From Nocardioides mangrovi (GTDB lineage: Bacteria > Actinomycetota > Actinomycetes > Propionibacteriales > Nocardioidaceae): 64,000 nt of DNA. The DNA is taken from the NCBI RefSeq assembly GCF_020073815.1, contig NZ_JAIQZJ010000001.1, positions 558,001 through 622,000 of the forward strand, given 5' to 3'. The position numbers and the translations under genes were made by a program. Under the pieces are notes generated by a model. That model searched no databases. It was given only the letters and a program-made list of their open reading frames with translations, and was not told where the DNA came from. Below, in pieces: positions 1 through 8,355 of the stretch; within the stretch, counting starts at the first letter, position 1, and each line of letters starts with the position of its first letter.

Positions 1-563
1 CCGGCTACCCGCCCGGCTACCCGGCGCGGCCGGTCAAGTATCGCCCCAGCTGGGTGTGGTTCGTGGTCGGCGGCGGGCTCATCGTGGTCGCGATCGTGGT
101 CGCGATCGGGCTGTTCGTGTGGGCGCTCGCGGGCTTCCTCGACTCCGACGCGACCGTCCGGGCCGACGGGAGGCCGCACACGGTCACCGTCGGCACCGAC
201 GGCGACCGGATGCTCTGGCTCGACGACGCGCGCCAGACCTGCTCGATCACCGACCTCGAGACCGGGCAGCCGATCGACTACCGCCCCGTGAGCGGCTCCT
301 TCGAGCGCAACGACTCCCACGGCGACCTCGAGGGGCTCTACCGCTTCGACCCCGGCTCCGGCCACCTGAGGGTGCAGTGCGACCCGGCCGGCATCGCGCA
401 GACCGAGTCGGTGCTGATCGGCCCGATGCCGAAGATCGGCAGCTTCGTCCTCGCGATCGCGCTCGGCATCCTGATCCCCGGACTCCTCGGCCTGACCGGC
501 ATCGTAATCCTGCTCGTCACGGGCATCCTCTTCGCGACGCGCCAGTCGCGTCCGAAGGCCTGA
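1..563 (+). CDS. membrane protein, 5' end outside window
   Basis: The reading frame is open from the first bases of the window and closes with TGA at 561-563, so the start lies upstream. The visible part begins with a Pro/Gly/Tyr-rich cytoplasmic stretch (GYPPGYPARP). A hydrophobic helix rich in Val and Ile follows, then an extracytoplasmic domain of about 100 residues with two Cys, a second hydrophobic helix near the end, and a short basic tail (RQSRPKA). A Pro-rich tail followed by membrane helices is common in small actinobacterial envelope proteins. I recognise no family and assign no function. The response regulator starts 32 bases downstream from its own promoter-like hexamer. Confidence 0.75.
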   Translation, partial: GYPPGYPARPVKYRPSWVWFVVGGGLIVVAIVVAIGLFVWALAGFLDSDATVRADGRPHTVTVGTDGDRMLWLDDARQTCSITDLETGQPIDYRPVSGSFERNDSHGDLEGLYRFDPGSGHLRVQCDPAGIAQTESVLIGPMPKIGSFVLAIALGILIPGLLGLTGIVILLVTGILFATRQSRPKA

Positions 564-582
564 CGCCGGGGCGTCGGGCTGG

Positions 583-588
583 GATACT
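583..588 (+). promoter_or_regulatory. -10-like hexamer, leaderless start
   Basis: GATACT lies 7 bases before the GTG start at 596. The A at position 2 and T at position 6 fit the actinobacterial -10 consensus, and there is no Shine-Dalgarno sequence between it and the start codon. This predicts that transcription begins at the start codon. The paralogous gene downstream has the same arrangement. Confidence 0.45.
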
Positions 589-595
589 CCTCGCC

Positions 596-1585
596 GTGTC
601 GGATTCGGGGGTGGTCACGCGGCCGGTCGCCCTCGTCATCGAGGACGACCCGGACGTCTCCGACCTCCTCGACCTGGTGCTGACGCAGGCCGGGTTCACC
701 GTCCACACCGCCGCGAGCGGCGCCGAGGGCGTCGAGCTGGCCCGCGAGCACCGGCCGATCCTGGCCACCATCGACGTGCAGATGCCGCAGATGGACGGGC
801 TGGAGGCGACCCGGCGGATCCGCGAGTTCAGCTCGACGTACATCGTCATCGTGAGCACCCGCTCCCAGGAGAGCGACGTGCTGGCCGGCTTCGAGGCCGG
901 TGCCGACGACTACGTCACCAAGCCGATCCGGCCGCGCGAGCTGCGGGCCCGGCTCGCCGCGGTGGCGCGCCGTCCGCCGACGGAGCTGCTCGCCGGCACC
1001 GCCCCCGCCTGGGAGCCCGCCCAGGAGGACGCCGAGCGCGCGCAGCTCCTGCGGGAGATCAGCGAGGGCGCGCCCGCGCCGATCCCGGACGAGCCGGAGC
1101 CGGTGGCCGAGGTCGACGAGACCGCACCCGCGCCCGAGGGCGGCCAGGACGGTCGCGACGGCATGCTCGAGGTCGGCATGCGGTTCGTCGGCGGCTGGGT
1201 CGACTTCCGCGGCCTGCGGATCAACCCCGCCCGCGGGCTCGTCGTGGTCGACGACCGCACCGTCGAGCTGCCACCGACCCAGGTCACGCTGCTGGAGACG
1301 CTCATGTACGCCGGCACGCGGGTGCTCACGTCCCGCCAGATCGGGCTGCGGCTGCGCCACCAGACCGAGGAGACCTCGACCTCGACCAAGCTGCAGGACG
1401 AGCGGATGGTCGCCGGCCTGGTCGACGGGCTCCGCGTCCTGCTCGGCGAGAGCATCGAGTCGCCCCGGTGGTTCGAGGAGCTGTCCGGCACCCGCTACCG
1501 CCTCGTGCGCCCGGACGGGACCGCTCCCACCGGCCCTGGCGGTCAGGTCCCCGACGAGCCTCCCGACGAGGGCGCGGGAATCTGA
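596..1585 (+). CDS. OmpR-like response regulator, first tandem copy
   Basis: This 329-residue two-component response regulator has an N-terminal receiver domain (about residues 10-125) with the acidic pair E16/D17/D18. The phospho-acceptor is D60 in DVQMP, followed by the switch residue S87 and K109 in the TKP motif. A Pro/Glu-rich linker (about 125-187) leads to a C-terminal domain. There, the segment VELPPTQVTLLETL and the following TSRQI match the strand-helix core of OmpR winged helices, although divergently. The start is GTG 596, which places the receiver domain at the usual N-terminus. No histidine kinase lies nearby. The gene at 1618 is a clear paralog with the same layout, so the pair arose by tandem duplication. 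Its target and signal are unknown. Confidence 0.85.
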   Translation: MSDSGVVTRPVALVIEDDPDVSDLLDLVLTQAGFTVHTAASGAEGVELAREHRPILATIDVQMPQMDGLEATRRIREFSSTYIVIVSTRSQESDVLAGFEAGADDYVTKPIRPRELRARLAAVARRPPTELLAGTAPAWEPAQEDAERAQLLREISEGAPAPIPDEPEPVAEVDETAPAPEGGQDGRDGMLEVGMRFVGGWVDFRGLRINPARGLVVVDDRTVELPPTQVTLLETLMYAGTRVLTSRQIGLRLRHQTEETSTSTKLQDERMVAGLVDGLRVLLGESIESPRWFEELSGTRYRLVRPDGTAPTGPGGQVPDEPPDEGAGI

Positions 1586-1605
1586 CAGCGCCGTTGTCGC
1601 TGCGC

Positions 1606-1611
1606 CATACT
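1606..1611 (+). promoter_or_regulatory. -10-like hexamer, leaderless start
   Basis: CATACT lies 6 bases before the GTG start at 1618, mirroring the GATACT in front of the upstream paralog. The shared ATACTCC string suggests that the promoter was copied together with the gene, so each copy can be transcribed on its own. Confidence 0.45.
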
Positions 1612-1617
1612 CCACGG

Positions 1618-2469
1618 GTGTCAGTTCAGGAGGTGGCCGCTCGGCCGGTCGCGCTCGTCATCGAGGATGATCCCGACGTCTCGGACCTCCTCGACACCGT
1701 GCTCACCATGGCCGGCTTCTCCGTCGTCACCGCCGAGAACGGCCTCGAGGGCATCGCGATCGCCCGCGAGTACGAGCCGGTGCTGGTGACCACCGACGTC
1801 GCGATGCCCGAGATGGATGGTCTCGAGGCCACCCGCCGGATCCGCGAGTTCAGCCCGGCGTACATCGTCGTGATCAGCACCCGCTCGCGCGAGGACGACA
1901 TCCTGGCCGGGTTCGCCGCCGGGGCCGACGACTACCTCGCCAAGCCGATCCGGCCCCGCGAGCTGCGCGCCCGGCTCGCGGCCGCCGGCCGCCGCCCGGT
2001 CAGCGAGATGCTCCCCGAGGACGTCTCCGGCTGGAACCTCGCCGAGGTCGAGCGGCTGCGCGCCGACATCGCCGCGGCCGACGGCGACGCCCGCGACCTG
2101 GCCGGCATGCTCGAGCTCGGCATGCGCTTCGTGGGCGACTGGGTCGAGTTCCGCGGGCTGCGGATCGACCCCGACCGCGACATCGTCGTGATCGACGACC
2201 GCGAGGTCGTGCTCCCCGTCGAGCAGGTCGACCTGCTCGAGGTGCTGCTCTACGCCGGCACCCGGATGGTCACCTCCCGCCAGGTCGCGCTGCGGCTGCG
2301 CGCCGAGACCGAGGCCACCGCGACGGCGTCCCGCGAGGACGACGACCGCTGGGTCGAGGGGCTGGTCGCCGCCCTGCGCACGTCGCTCGGCGAGTCCGTC
2401 GAGGCGCCGCGGTGGTTCGAGGAGGTCGCGCCCGGGCGCTTCCGCCTGGTCCGGCCCGAGGGCGACTAG
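1618..2469 (+). CDS. OmpR-like response regulator, second tandem copy
   Basis: This 283-residue paralog of the preceding gene has an identical numbering of its receiver residues: E16/D17/D18, D60 in DVAMP, S87 and K109. It differs mainly by a shorter linker (about residues 125-160) and a truncated tail after RLVRPEGD. The effector half keeps the FRGLRIDP, LPVEQVDLLEVLLYAGTR and TSRQVALRLR blocks of its neighbour, again a divergent winged helix of OmpR type. The start is GTG 1618. Its TAG stop is inside the CTAG that borders the MITE-like element at 2466-2633. No partner kinase is visible, so both proteins are orphan regulators as far as the window shows. Confidence 0.85.
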   Translation: MSVQEVAARPVALVIEDDPDVSDLLDTVLTMAGFSVVTAENGLEGIAIAREYEPVLVTTDVAMPEMDGLEATRRIREFSPAYIVVISTRSREDDILAGFAAGADDYLAKPIRPRELRARLAAAGRRPVSEMLPEDVSGWNLAEVERLRADIAAADGDARDLAGMLELGMRFVGDWVEFRGLRIDPDRDIVVIDDREVVLPVEQVDLLEVLLYAGTRMVTSRQVALRLRAETEATATASREDDDRWVEGLVAALRTSLGESVEAPRWFEEVAPGRFRLVRPEGD

Positions 2470-2633
2470 TGCCCTGAGTCAGAAGTTCGTGTGCGCTTCG
2501 CGCACACATCGCACGCACCTCGCTGCGTTGCCGTCGCTCGCTGGACGAACGAGTAGAGCCGCGCTCCCGCGCCTTGCGATGCACGCACCCTGAGCACGCC
2601 CGGTGCGCATGAACTTCCGGCTCAGGACACTAG
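2466..2633. mobile_element. 168-bp MITE-like element with terminal inverted repeats
   Basis: The element is bounded by CTAG on both sides. Its ends read CTAGTGCCCTGAGTCAGAAG on the left and, on the opposite strand, CTAGTGTCCTGAGCCGGAAG on the right. The match extends through GTTC with about four mismatches in 24. Inside, a hairpin with arms GTGTGCGC and GCGCACAC adjoins the left end. It has no coding capacity. CTAG at both ends could be a 4-bp target duplication, as made by IS5-type transposases, or part of the repeat around a TA duplication. Each terminal CTAG supplies the TAG stop of one flanking convergent gene. Confidence 0.75.
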
Positions 2634-3712
2634 CCGCCGACCACCTTCCCGCGCAGCACGATGCACGCGGGGCGGAGCAGCACCGACAGGTCCTCGAGGG
2701 GATCGGCGTCGTAGACCACGAAGTCGGCCGGCGCACCCTCGGCGAGGTCGGCGTTCCAGCCCAGCCACTCCCGCGCGCGCCACGACGCGGCGCCGAGGGC
2801 GTAGTCCCGCGGCAGGCCCATCGACGCCAGCCCGATCACCTCGCCGGCCAGGTTGCCGTGCCGGCTGACACCGCCGTTGTCGGAGCCGGCGTAGAGCGGC
2901 ACGCCCGCGTCGTACGCCGCCATCAGCGTGTCGCGGCGGTGCACGAAGAGGTCGGTCATGGTCCGGGCGTAGGTGGGGAACTTGCCGCGTGCGGCCCAGG
3001 CGTACTCCGGGAACTTCTCGGTCTGCATGACGGTCGGCACGAGCGCGACCTGCCGCTCGGCCATGTGGGCGAGGTGCGACTCGTCGAGGCCGGTGCCGTG
3101 CTCGATGCAGTCGATGCCGGCCTCGAGCAGCCCGGTGAGCACGTCACTGCCGAAGCAGTGGGCGGTGACCTGGGCGCCGTGCTGGTGGGCGACCTCGATC
3201 GCGGCGGCGAAGTCGGCCGCCGGGAAGGACGGCACCAGGTCGCCCTCCTCACGGGAGATCCAGTCCCCCACGAGCTTGACCCAGCCGTCGCCACGCTGCG
3301 CCTCGACCGCGACCTGGGCCGTCAGGTCGGCCGGCTCGACCTCGTGGGCGTAGCCGCGCAGGTAGCGCTTGGTGCGCGCGATGTGGCGGCCGGCGCGGAT
3401 CAGCCGCGGCAGGTCCGCACGCTCCTGGACCCAGCGGGTGTCGACCGGCGAGCCGCAGTCACGGATCAGGAGGGTGCCGCCGTCGCGGTCCTCGATCGCC
3501 TGCTGCTCGGTCTCCTCGTCGCTGATCGCGCCCTGCTCCCCCAGCCCGAGGTGGCAGTGCGCGTCGACCAGGCCCGGGACGATCCAGCCGTCGAGCGCGC
3601 GCTCGGCACCCGCGACGGGCTCGTAGGTGACGGTGTCCCCGACGACGTACAGCTCACGCCGTTCGCCGTCGGGGAGCACCGGACCGGAGAACTTCAGCAC
3701 GGGGTCAGCCAT
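2630..3712 (-). CDS. amidohydrolase family protein
   Basis: This 360-residue metal-dependent hydrolase of the amidohydrolase superfamily (imidazolonepropionase-like/prolidase-like branch) has a small N-terminal beta domain followed by a TIM-barrel. Metal ligands H52 and H54 lie in DAHCHLG. Later barrel residues are in VTAHCFG and IEHGTG, and the catalytic Asp region is AGSDNGG. A C-terminal strand block (ADFVVYDADP) closes the beta domain, as in this superfamily. The substrate cannot be read from the sequence. The start is ATG 3712, preceded by TAGCCT 8 bases upstream, which overlaps the stop of the glycosidase gene. The gene is 11 bases behind that glycosidase and may be co-transcribed. Its TAG stop lies in the border of the MITE-like element. 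Confidence 0.85.
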   Translation of the reverse strand: MADPVLKFSGPVLPDGERRELYVVGDTVTYEPVAGAERALDGWIVPGLVDAHCHLGLGEQGAISDEETEQQAIEDRDGGTLLIRDCGSPVDTRWVQERADLPRLIRAGRHIARTKRYLRGYAHEVEPADLTAQVAVEAQRGDGWVKLVGDWISREEGDLVPSFPAADFAAAIEVAHQHGAQVTAHCFGSDVLTGLLEAGIDCIEHGTGLDESHLAHMAERQVALVPTVMQTEKFPEYAWAARGKFPTYARTMTDLFVHRRDTLMAAYDAGVPLYAGSDNGGVSRHGNLAGEVIGLASMGLPRDYALGAASWRAREWLGWNADLAEGAPADFVVYDADPLEDLSVLLRPACIVLRGKVVGG

Positions 3713-3723
3713 GCCTCCGGAGG

Positions 3724-5718
3724 CTAGCGCCTCGTGCTCAGACCGAACCCGTAGCGGTAGAGCGGGTGGTAGTGCTTGTCGCCGATGTTGATCGGCTCCT
3801 GGGCGACGCTCCGCGGCCAGGTCACCGGCAGCTTGCCGGTGAAGGGACGGCGTCCGTAGAGCACGTCCGCGACGCCCGCACCCTCGCTGCCGGGCAGCCA
3901 CGAGGCGACCAGGGCGTCGATCTGGTTGAGCAGCCCCGGCGGGATGATCATCGGCCGGCCCGACACGACGAGCACGGTGCAGGAGACCGTCCGCGCGCAG
4001 ACCGTCTTGACCGCCTGGGTGTCGGCGTCGGAGAGCTGCATCGTCTGCTCCGGACGCGGCACGCCGTTGTCACCGGGGTCGTAGGCCCACTGGGGACCGC
4101 CGACGTCGCCGAAGCCCTCGGCGTACGGCGTCTCCCCGACGACCACGACGCCCGCAGAGCCCCGCGGGATCCGGGCGGAGGCGTCCTCGCTGTAGACGAC
4201 CTTGCCGTGGGCGGCCTGCTCGATGCCGTCGAGGATGGTGGTCCCCGGGATCACGTTGGTCGAGCCGCCCTGCCAGGTCAGCGTCCAGCCGCCGGCCTGG
4301 TTGCCGATGTTGTCGGCGTTGCTGCCGGCGACGTACACGTCCTGGTGCGACTTCAGCGGCAGGGTGCGCTGCTGGTTGCGGAGCAGCACCTGGCTCTCCG
4401 AGGCCGCCCGGCGGGCGACCTGGTGGTGGGCCTTGCTGCCGACCTGGTCGAGGTGGGTGCGGTCGGTGAGCGGGTGCTCGAAGAGCCCGAGCTCGAACTT
4501 CGCGGTCAGGATCCGCGAGACGGCGTCGTCGATGCGGTCCATCGAGACGTCGCCGTCCTCGACGAGCTGGGTGAGGGTCGGGATGAAGACGTCCCAGCCG
4601 TCGGGGTTGTTCGGCGCCTGGATCGGCTCCATGAACATGTCGACGCCGGCGTTGACCGACGCCTCGACCTGCTCGGCGTACGTGCCCGGCAGCTGCCGGA
4701 TCGCGCGCCAGTCGGAGATCACGAAGCCCTCGAAGCCCTGCTGCTCCTTGAGCCAGCCGGTGATCAGCTCCTGGTTGGCGTGCATCTTCACCGCGTCGTC
4801 GGTGTCGCCGCCGTTGAAGTCGGTGCTGGAGAAGGACGGCATCACGGTCCCGACGTGGTGCTTCTTGACCGCCGGGACGTACGGCGCGAGCGCGAGCCTG
4901 GCGAACTCCGCACGGCTGACCCGGTCGATGCCCTGGTCGATCGGGTAGGCACCGGTGCCGGCCGCCGACTCGTCGTAGCTGGTCAGGCCGTCGCCGGCGA
5001 AGTGCTTGGCGCTGGCGAGCACGTGGTCGGACCGGTCGAGCTGGCCCGGCTTGCCCTGGAGGCCGTCGATCGAGGTCTCCATCGACTCGACGAGCTGCGG
5101 GGTCTCGCCGTAGCTCTCGTAGGTGCGGCCCCAGCGGTCGTCGCGGGCGACGCAGATGCACGGCGCGAACGCCCACTGCGGCCCGGTCGCGCGGGTCTCC
5201 TCCGCGGTGATGTGGCCGATCTTCTCGACCAGCGCCGGGTCGCGGGTGGCGCCGAGCCCGATGTTGTGCGGGAAGACCGTGGCGCCCTGGAGGTTGCCGT
5301 GGCCGTGGACGGAGTCGACGCCGTACAGGAGCGGGATGCCGAGCGGCGTGGCGAGCGCGGCCTCCTGGTAGCGGTCGACCATGTCGGCCCACGCCTCGGG
5401 CGTGTTCGGGTCGGGGACCGAGCCGCCTCCGGACAGCACGCTGCCGAGGTAGTTGTCGGTGATGAGCGAGGTGTCGGCGTCGACGTCGATCCGCTCGGCC
5501 TGGGTCATCTGGCCGATCTTCTCGGCGAGCGACATCCGGCCGAGCAGGTCGGCGACGCGCTGCGCGGTGGGCAGCGACGGATCCTGGTAGGGCAGCGGGT
5601 CGTCGGCGGTGGCCGGCGACGTGGGCTGGAGCAGGGCGGTGGCGAGGACGCCTCCGCTGATGAGGGCGAGCGCCGTACGGCGCCACCGGCGCGACCTTCT
5701 GGGGGCGTGACTGGACAA
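3724..5718 (-). CDS. secreted glycoside hydrolase family 3 (beta-glucosidase type)
   Basis: This 664-residue exported glycosidase has an N-terminus with a basic region rich in Arg (RRSRRWRR), a hydrophobic core and a probable cleavage after SPATA near residue 38. The Arg pairs leave Tat export possible. The GH3 N-terminal domain carries LYGVDSVHGHGN, SAKHFAGDG and the nucleophile Asp in VISDWRAI (about residue 336). The C-terminal domain follows with LLRNQQRTLPL, VVVVGETPYAEG and GKLPVTWP. Family members release glucose or related sugars from beta-linked oligosaccharides. I chose TTG 5718 because AAGGAG lies 7 bases before it, whereas the upstream GTG has no ribosome binding site. The divergent ROK repressor is the likely regulator. 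Confidence 0.88.
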   Translation of the reverse strand: MSSHAPRRSRRWRRTALALISGGVLATALLQPTSPATADDPLPYQDPSLPTAQRVADLLGRMSLAEKIGQMTQAERIDVDADTSLITDNYLGSVLSGGGSVPDPNTPEAWADMVDRYQEAALATPLGIPLLYGVDSVHGHGNLQGATVFPHNIGLGATRDPALVEKIGHITAEETRATGPQWAFAPCICVARDDRWGRTYESYGETPQLVESMETSIDGLQGKPGQLDRSDHVLASAKHFAGDGLTSYDESAAGTGAYPIDQGIDRVSRAEFARLALAPYVPAVKKHHVGTVMPSFSSTDFNGGDTDDAVKMHANQELITGWLKEQQGFEGFVISDWRAIRQLPGTYAEQVEASVNAGVDMFMEPIQAPNNPDGWDVFIPTLTQLVEDGDVSMDRIDDAVSRILTAKFELGLFEHPLTDRTHLDQVGSKAHHQVARRAASESQVLLRNQQRTLPLKSHQDVYVAGSNADNIGNQAGGWTLTWQGGSTNVIPGTTILDGIEQAAHGKVVYSEDASARIPRGSAGVVVVGETPYAEGFGDVGGPQWAYDPGDNGVPRPEQTMQLSDADTQAVKTVCARTVSCTVLVVSGRPMIIPPGLLNQIDALVASWLPGSEGAGVADVLYGRRPFTGKLPVTWPRSVAQEPINIGDKHYHPLYRYGFGLSTRR

Positions 5719-5816
5719 TGGCCTCTCCTTGCCGAGATCAAGGGGTGTGACAGCCGTCACGTTAGGAACGCCGATAATTCCGGGTCAATGCGAAAAGAAC
5801 CCGATCCGCCCGGTTG

Positions 5817-5837
5817 TTAGTGCGACTTCCGGACTAA
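5817..5837. promoter_or_regulatory. candidate ROK operator
   Basis: An inverted repeat TTAGT-N11-ACTAA lies between the divergent glycosidase and ROK genes, 20 bases before the ROK start. Its size suits a dimeric helix-turn-helix repressor. TACGGT, 7 bases before ATG 5857, is a likely -10 element. Assignment to the ROK protein rests on position alone. Confidence 0.35.
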
Positions 5838-5856
5838 TCGGCGTACGGTCGGCGGC

Positions 5857-7020
5857 ATGCCGAGCAGCAGCTCCCTCGAGCGGCTCCGCGACACCAACCG
5901 CCGCGCGGTCACCGCACTCCTCGCCGCCGAGGGGCCGATGAGCCGGGCCGACCTCGGGCGCCGCACCGGTCTGTCCCGCACCACGGTCTCGAGCCTGGTC
6001 GGCGAGCTGCTGACCGCCGGTCACGTCGTCGAGACCGACCGGGGACGGCCGCACAAGGGCGGCAGCGGGAGGCCCCCGCTGCTGGTCGCGCTGGCCACGC
6101 CGGCCGGGGTCGTCGCCGGGGTCGACCTCGGTCACCGCCACGTGCGGGTGGCGCTCGCCGACCGGGCCGGCGTCGTGCAGCACGAGCAGACCGCGGCCGC
6201 CGACGTCGACGAGCACGGCACCGACGCCCTCGACCGCGCGGCCGACGCGGTGCGGGGCCTGCTCGCCGCGGCCGGCATCGACCGCGACCAGCTCCAGGCC
6301 GTCGGGATGTGCGTGCCCGCGCCGCTCGACCGGCGATCCTCCCGGATCCGCGCCGGGATCCTGCCCGGCTGGCGCGACGTCTCCCCCGCCGACGAGCTGC
6401 GCCGCCGGCTCGACGTACCGGTCCACGCCGACAACGACGCCAACCTCGGCGCACTCGCCGAGCTGACCCACGGCGCCGCGCGCGGCTGCGGGGACGTCGT
6501 CTACGTGAAGGTCTCCAGCGGCCTCGGCGCCGGCATCGTGCTCGGCGGCCGGCTGCACCGCGGCGCGACCGGGATCGCCGGGGAGATCGGCCACGTGCAG
6601 GTCGGCGAGGACGGCCAGGTGTGCCGCTGCGGCAACCGCGGCTGCCTCGAGACGATGGTCGCGGCGCCGCGGCTGCTCGAGCTCCTGCAGCCGGCGTACG
6701 ACGAGCCGCTCTCGGTCGAGCGTGTGCTGGAGCTCGCCGCGGACGGCGACGCCGCGACCGCGCGGGTGCTGAGCGACGCGGGCCGGTCGATCGGTCGCGC
6801 ACTGGCCGACCTGGCCAACAGCCTCAATCCCGAGGCGATCGTGGTCGGCGGCTCGCTCGGGACCGCCGCGCCGCTGGTGACGGGCATCCGGGCCGCGGTC
6901 GACCGCTACGCCCAACCGGACACCGCCGCCGCCGTCCGGGTGGTGTCCGGAGAGCTCGGCGAGCGGGCGGAGGTGCTGGGCGCGGTGTCGTTGGCGATCG
7001 GCCGGGTGGCCGCCGGTTAG
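5857..7020 (+). CDS. ROK family transcriptional repressor
   Basis: This 387-residue sugar-responsive repressor has an N-terminal winged helix (about residues 12-65, with DLGRRTGLSRTTVSSLVGEL as recognition region). An actin-fold ROK domain follows. The phosphate-1-like motif is GVDLGHRHVRVAL, the sugar-binding stretch is ADNDANL, and the zinc site is CRCGNRGCLE (about 255-268). Members of the NagC/XylR type bind a sugar or sugar phosphate and leave their operator. The gene is divergent from the secreted GH3 glycosidase, so its ligand may be a product of that enzyme; this is inferred from context. The start is ATG 5857, preceded by TACGGT and no Shine-Dalgarno sequence, so the mRNA is probably leaderless. 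Confidence 0.9.
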   Translation: MPSSSSLERLRDTNRRAVTALLAAEGPMSRADLGRRTGLSRTTVSSLVGELLTAGHVVETDRGRPHKGGSGRPPLLVALATPAGVVAGVDLGHRHVRVALADRAGVVQHEQTAAADVDEHGTDALDRAADAVRGLLAAAGIDRDQLQAVGMCVPAPLDRRSSRIRAGILPGWRDVSPADELRRRLDVPVHADNDANLGALAELTHGAARGCGDVVYVKVSSGLGAGIVLGGRLHRGATGIAGEIGHVQVGEDGQVCRCGNRGCLETMVAAPRLLELLQPAYDEPLSVERVLELAADGDAATARVLSDAGRSIGRALADLANSLNPEAIVVGGSLGTAAPLVTGIRAAVDRYAQPDTAAAVRVVSGELGERAEVLGAVSLAIGRVAAG

Positions 7021-8252
7021 GCGGCCTTGGCCAACTCCGGCGTCCGGGTGACGGCGAGCGCGGCGCGGAGCCGGCGCTGGTGGGTGGCGACCAGCGTCAC
7101 GGCGAGCGCCATGGCGGTCACGGTCACCGCGAACGCGGCGGTGTGGCCGTGCGCGTCCGCGAGCCGACCGGCGACGCCGGAGCCGAGTGCGTAGCCCAGA
7201 CCCGTCGAGCTCGCGAGGACGGTCATCGCGGTCGCGATCCGGCTCGGGTCGACGACCCGCTCGGCCAGGGTGAAGACACCGATCATGAACGGCGCGACCG
7301 CGCAGCCGAGGACGCCGACCGTGACGACGAGGGCCGGGAGCCCATCGACGAGCAGCAGCGGCGTCGAGAGCACGAGCAGCGCGACCGCGGCGCCGAGGAT
7401 GCGGCGCTCGGGTCCGATCCGCTCGGGGATGAAGACGGTCGCGACGCCGGCGAGCGCGCTGCCGAGGCCGAGCGTCGCATGCACGAGCCCGGCGAGGCCG
7501 GGCTGGCCGACCTGGGTCGCGAGCACGGTGGTGCCGGTCTGGGTGGCGCCGAAGAGCGTGCCGATGAGCAGCTGTGCGCCGACCAGCACGACGAGCACCG
7601 GGGTGAAGAGCCGGCCGCTCGGCAGCGCCGGGCCGTCGCCCCGGGTCGACCGGGCCGTCGGGTGCAGCGCGAACGCCGTACCGAAGAGGGCGAGCATGGC
7701 CGCCGCGAGCAGCAGCGCGCCGCTCGGCGAGAACGCGACCACGCCGAGGCCGACGAGGGCCGGGCCGATCGCGAACGAGGCCTCGTCGGCCGCGCCCTCG
7801 TAGGAGAAGGCCACGTCGACCAGGCGGCGCTGGTGGGCACCGGTCCGCGCGGTGATGGGGCGCCAGCGCACCCGGGCGAGAGGGCCGACCTGCGGCATGG
7901 TGAGACCGGCCAGCGCGGCGACCGCGACGACGGCCGCGTCCCCGGCGCCGCCGTGCACGAGGCTGACGAGGAGGGTCAGCGACGCGGCGCCCGCGAGCGA
8001 CTGGACGAGCACGACGTGGCGCTGGCCGACCCGGTCGGCGAGCGAGCCCGCGACGGGCGCGCCGAGCGCGTTGGCGACGGCCAGCGCGCCGGCCGCGAGG
8101 CCGCCGACGCCGTAGCTGCCGGTCGCGCCGGAGACGAGGAGGAGGGTCCCGAGCTGGCTCATCGCGAGCGGCAGCCGGGCGAGGAAGGCGACCACGACGT
8201 ACGTCGTCCCAGCAAGCTGGAAGAGTCGCCGGTAGGAGGCGAGGGGTGACAC
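7017..8252 (-). CDS. MFS transporter
   Basis: This 411-residue major facilitator protein has about 12 membrane helices. The loop motif after helix 2 is degenerate (GSLADRVGQRHVV), with the Asp and Arg residues of the family A-motif retained. The N-terminal helix block SYRRLFQLAGTTYVVVAFLARLPLAM and the GALAVANALGAPVAG segment resemble actinobacterial drug-exporter-like MFS proteins, but the substrate is not evident. I chose GTG 8252 because the protein then begins just before the first helix. Its 3' end overlaps the stop of the convergent ROK gene by 4 bases. The untranslated region in front of it contains a GCGTCG/CGACGC hairpin. The NYN gene and ffh lie upstream on the same strand. Confidence 0.85.
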   Translation of the reverse strand: MSPLASYRRLFQLAGTTYVVVAFLARLPLAMSQLGTLLLVSGATGSYGVGGLAAGALAVANALGAPVAGSLADRVGQRHVVLVQSLAGAASLTLLVSLVHGGAGDAAVVAVAALAGLTMPQVGPLARVRWRPITARTGAHQRRLVDVAFSYEGAADEASFAIGPALVGLGVVAFSPSGALLLAAAMLALFGTAFALHPTARSTRGDGPALPSGRLFTPVLVVLVGAQLLIGTLFGATQTGTTVLATQVGQPGLAGLVHATLGLGSALAGVATVFIPERIGPERRILGAAVALLVLSTPLLLVDGLPALVVTVGVLGCAVAPFMIGVFTLAERVVDPSRIATAMTVLASSTGLGYALGSGVAGRLADAHGHTAAFAVTVTAMALAVTLVATHQRRLRAALAVTRTPELAKAA

Positions 8253-8355
8253 GGGAGGGCCTTTCGGGTGCGTCGGAACGACGCGCCGAACCCACCTCCA
8301 AGGACGCGTGAAACCCTGTGCTGCCACCAGTGTACGAGTGGCGGTCGTCACGGGC

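Noticed and set aside
2270..2736. Short open frames inside the MITE-like element as a transposase remnant
   Set aside because: They are not related to any transposase pattern, cross the element borders and use the inverted repeats as coding sequence. The element is too short to encode one.
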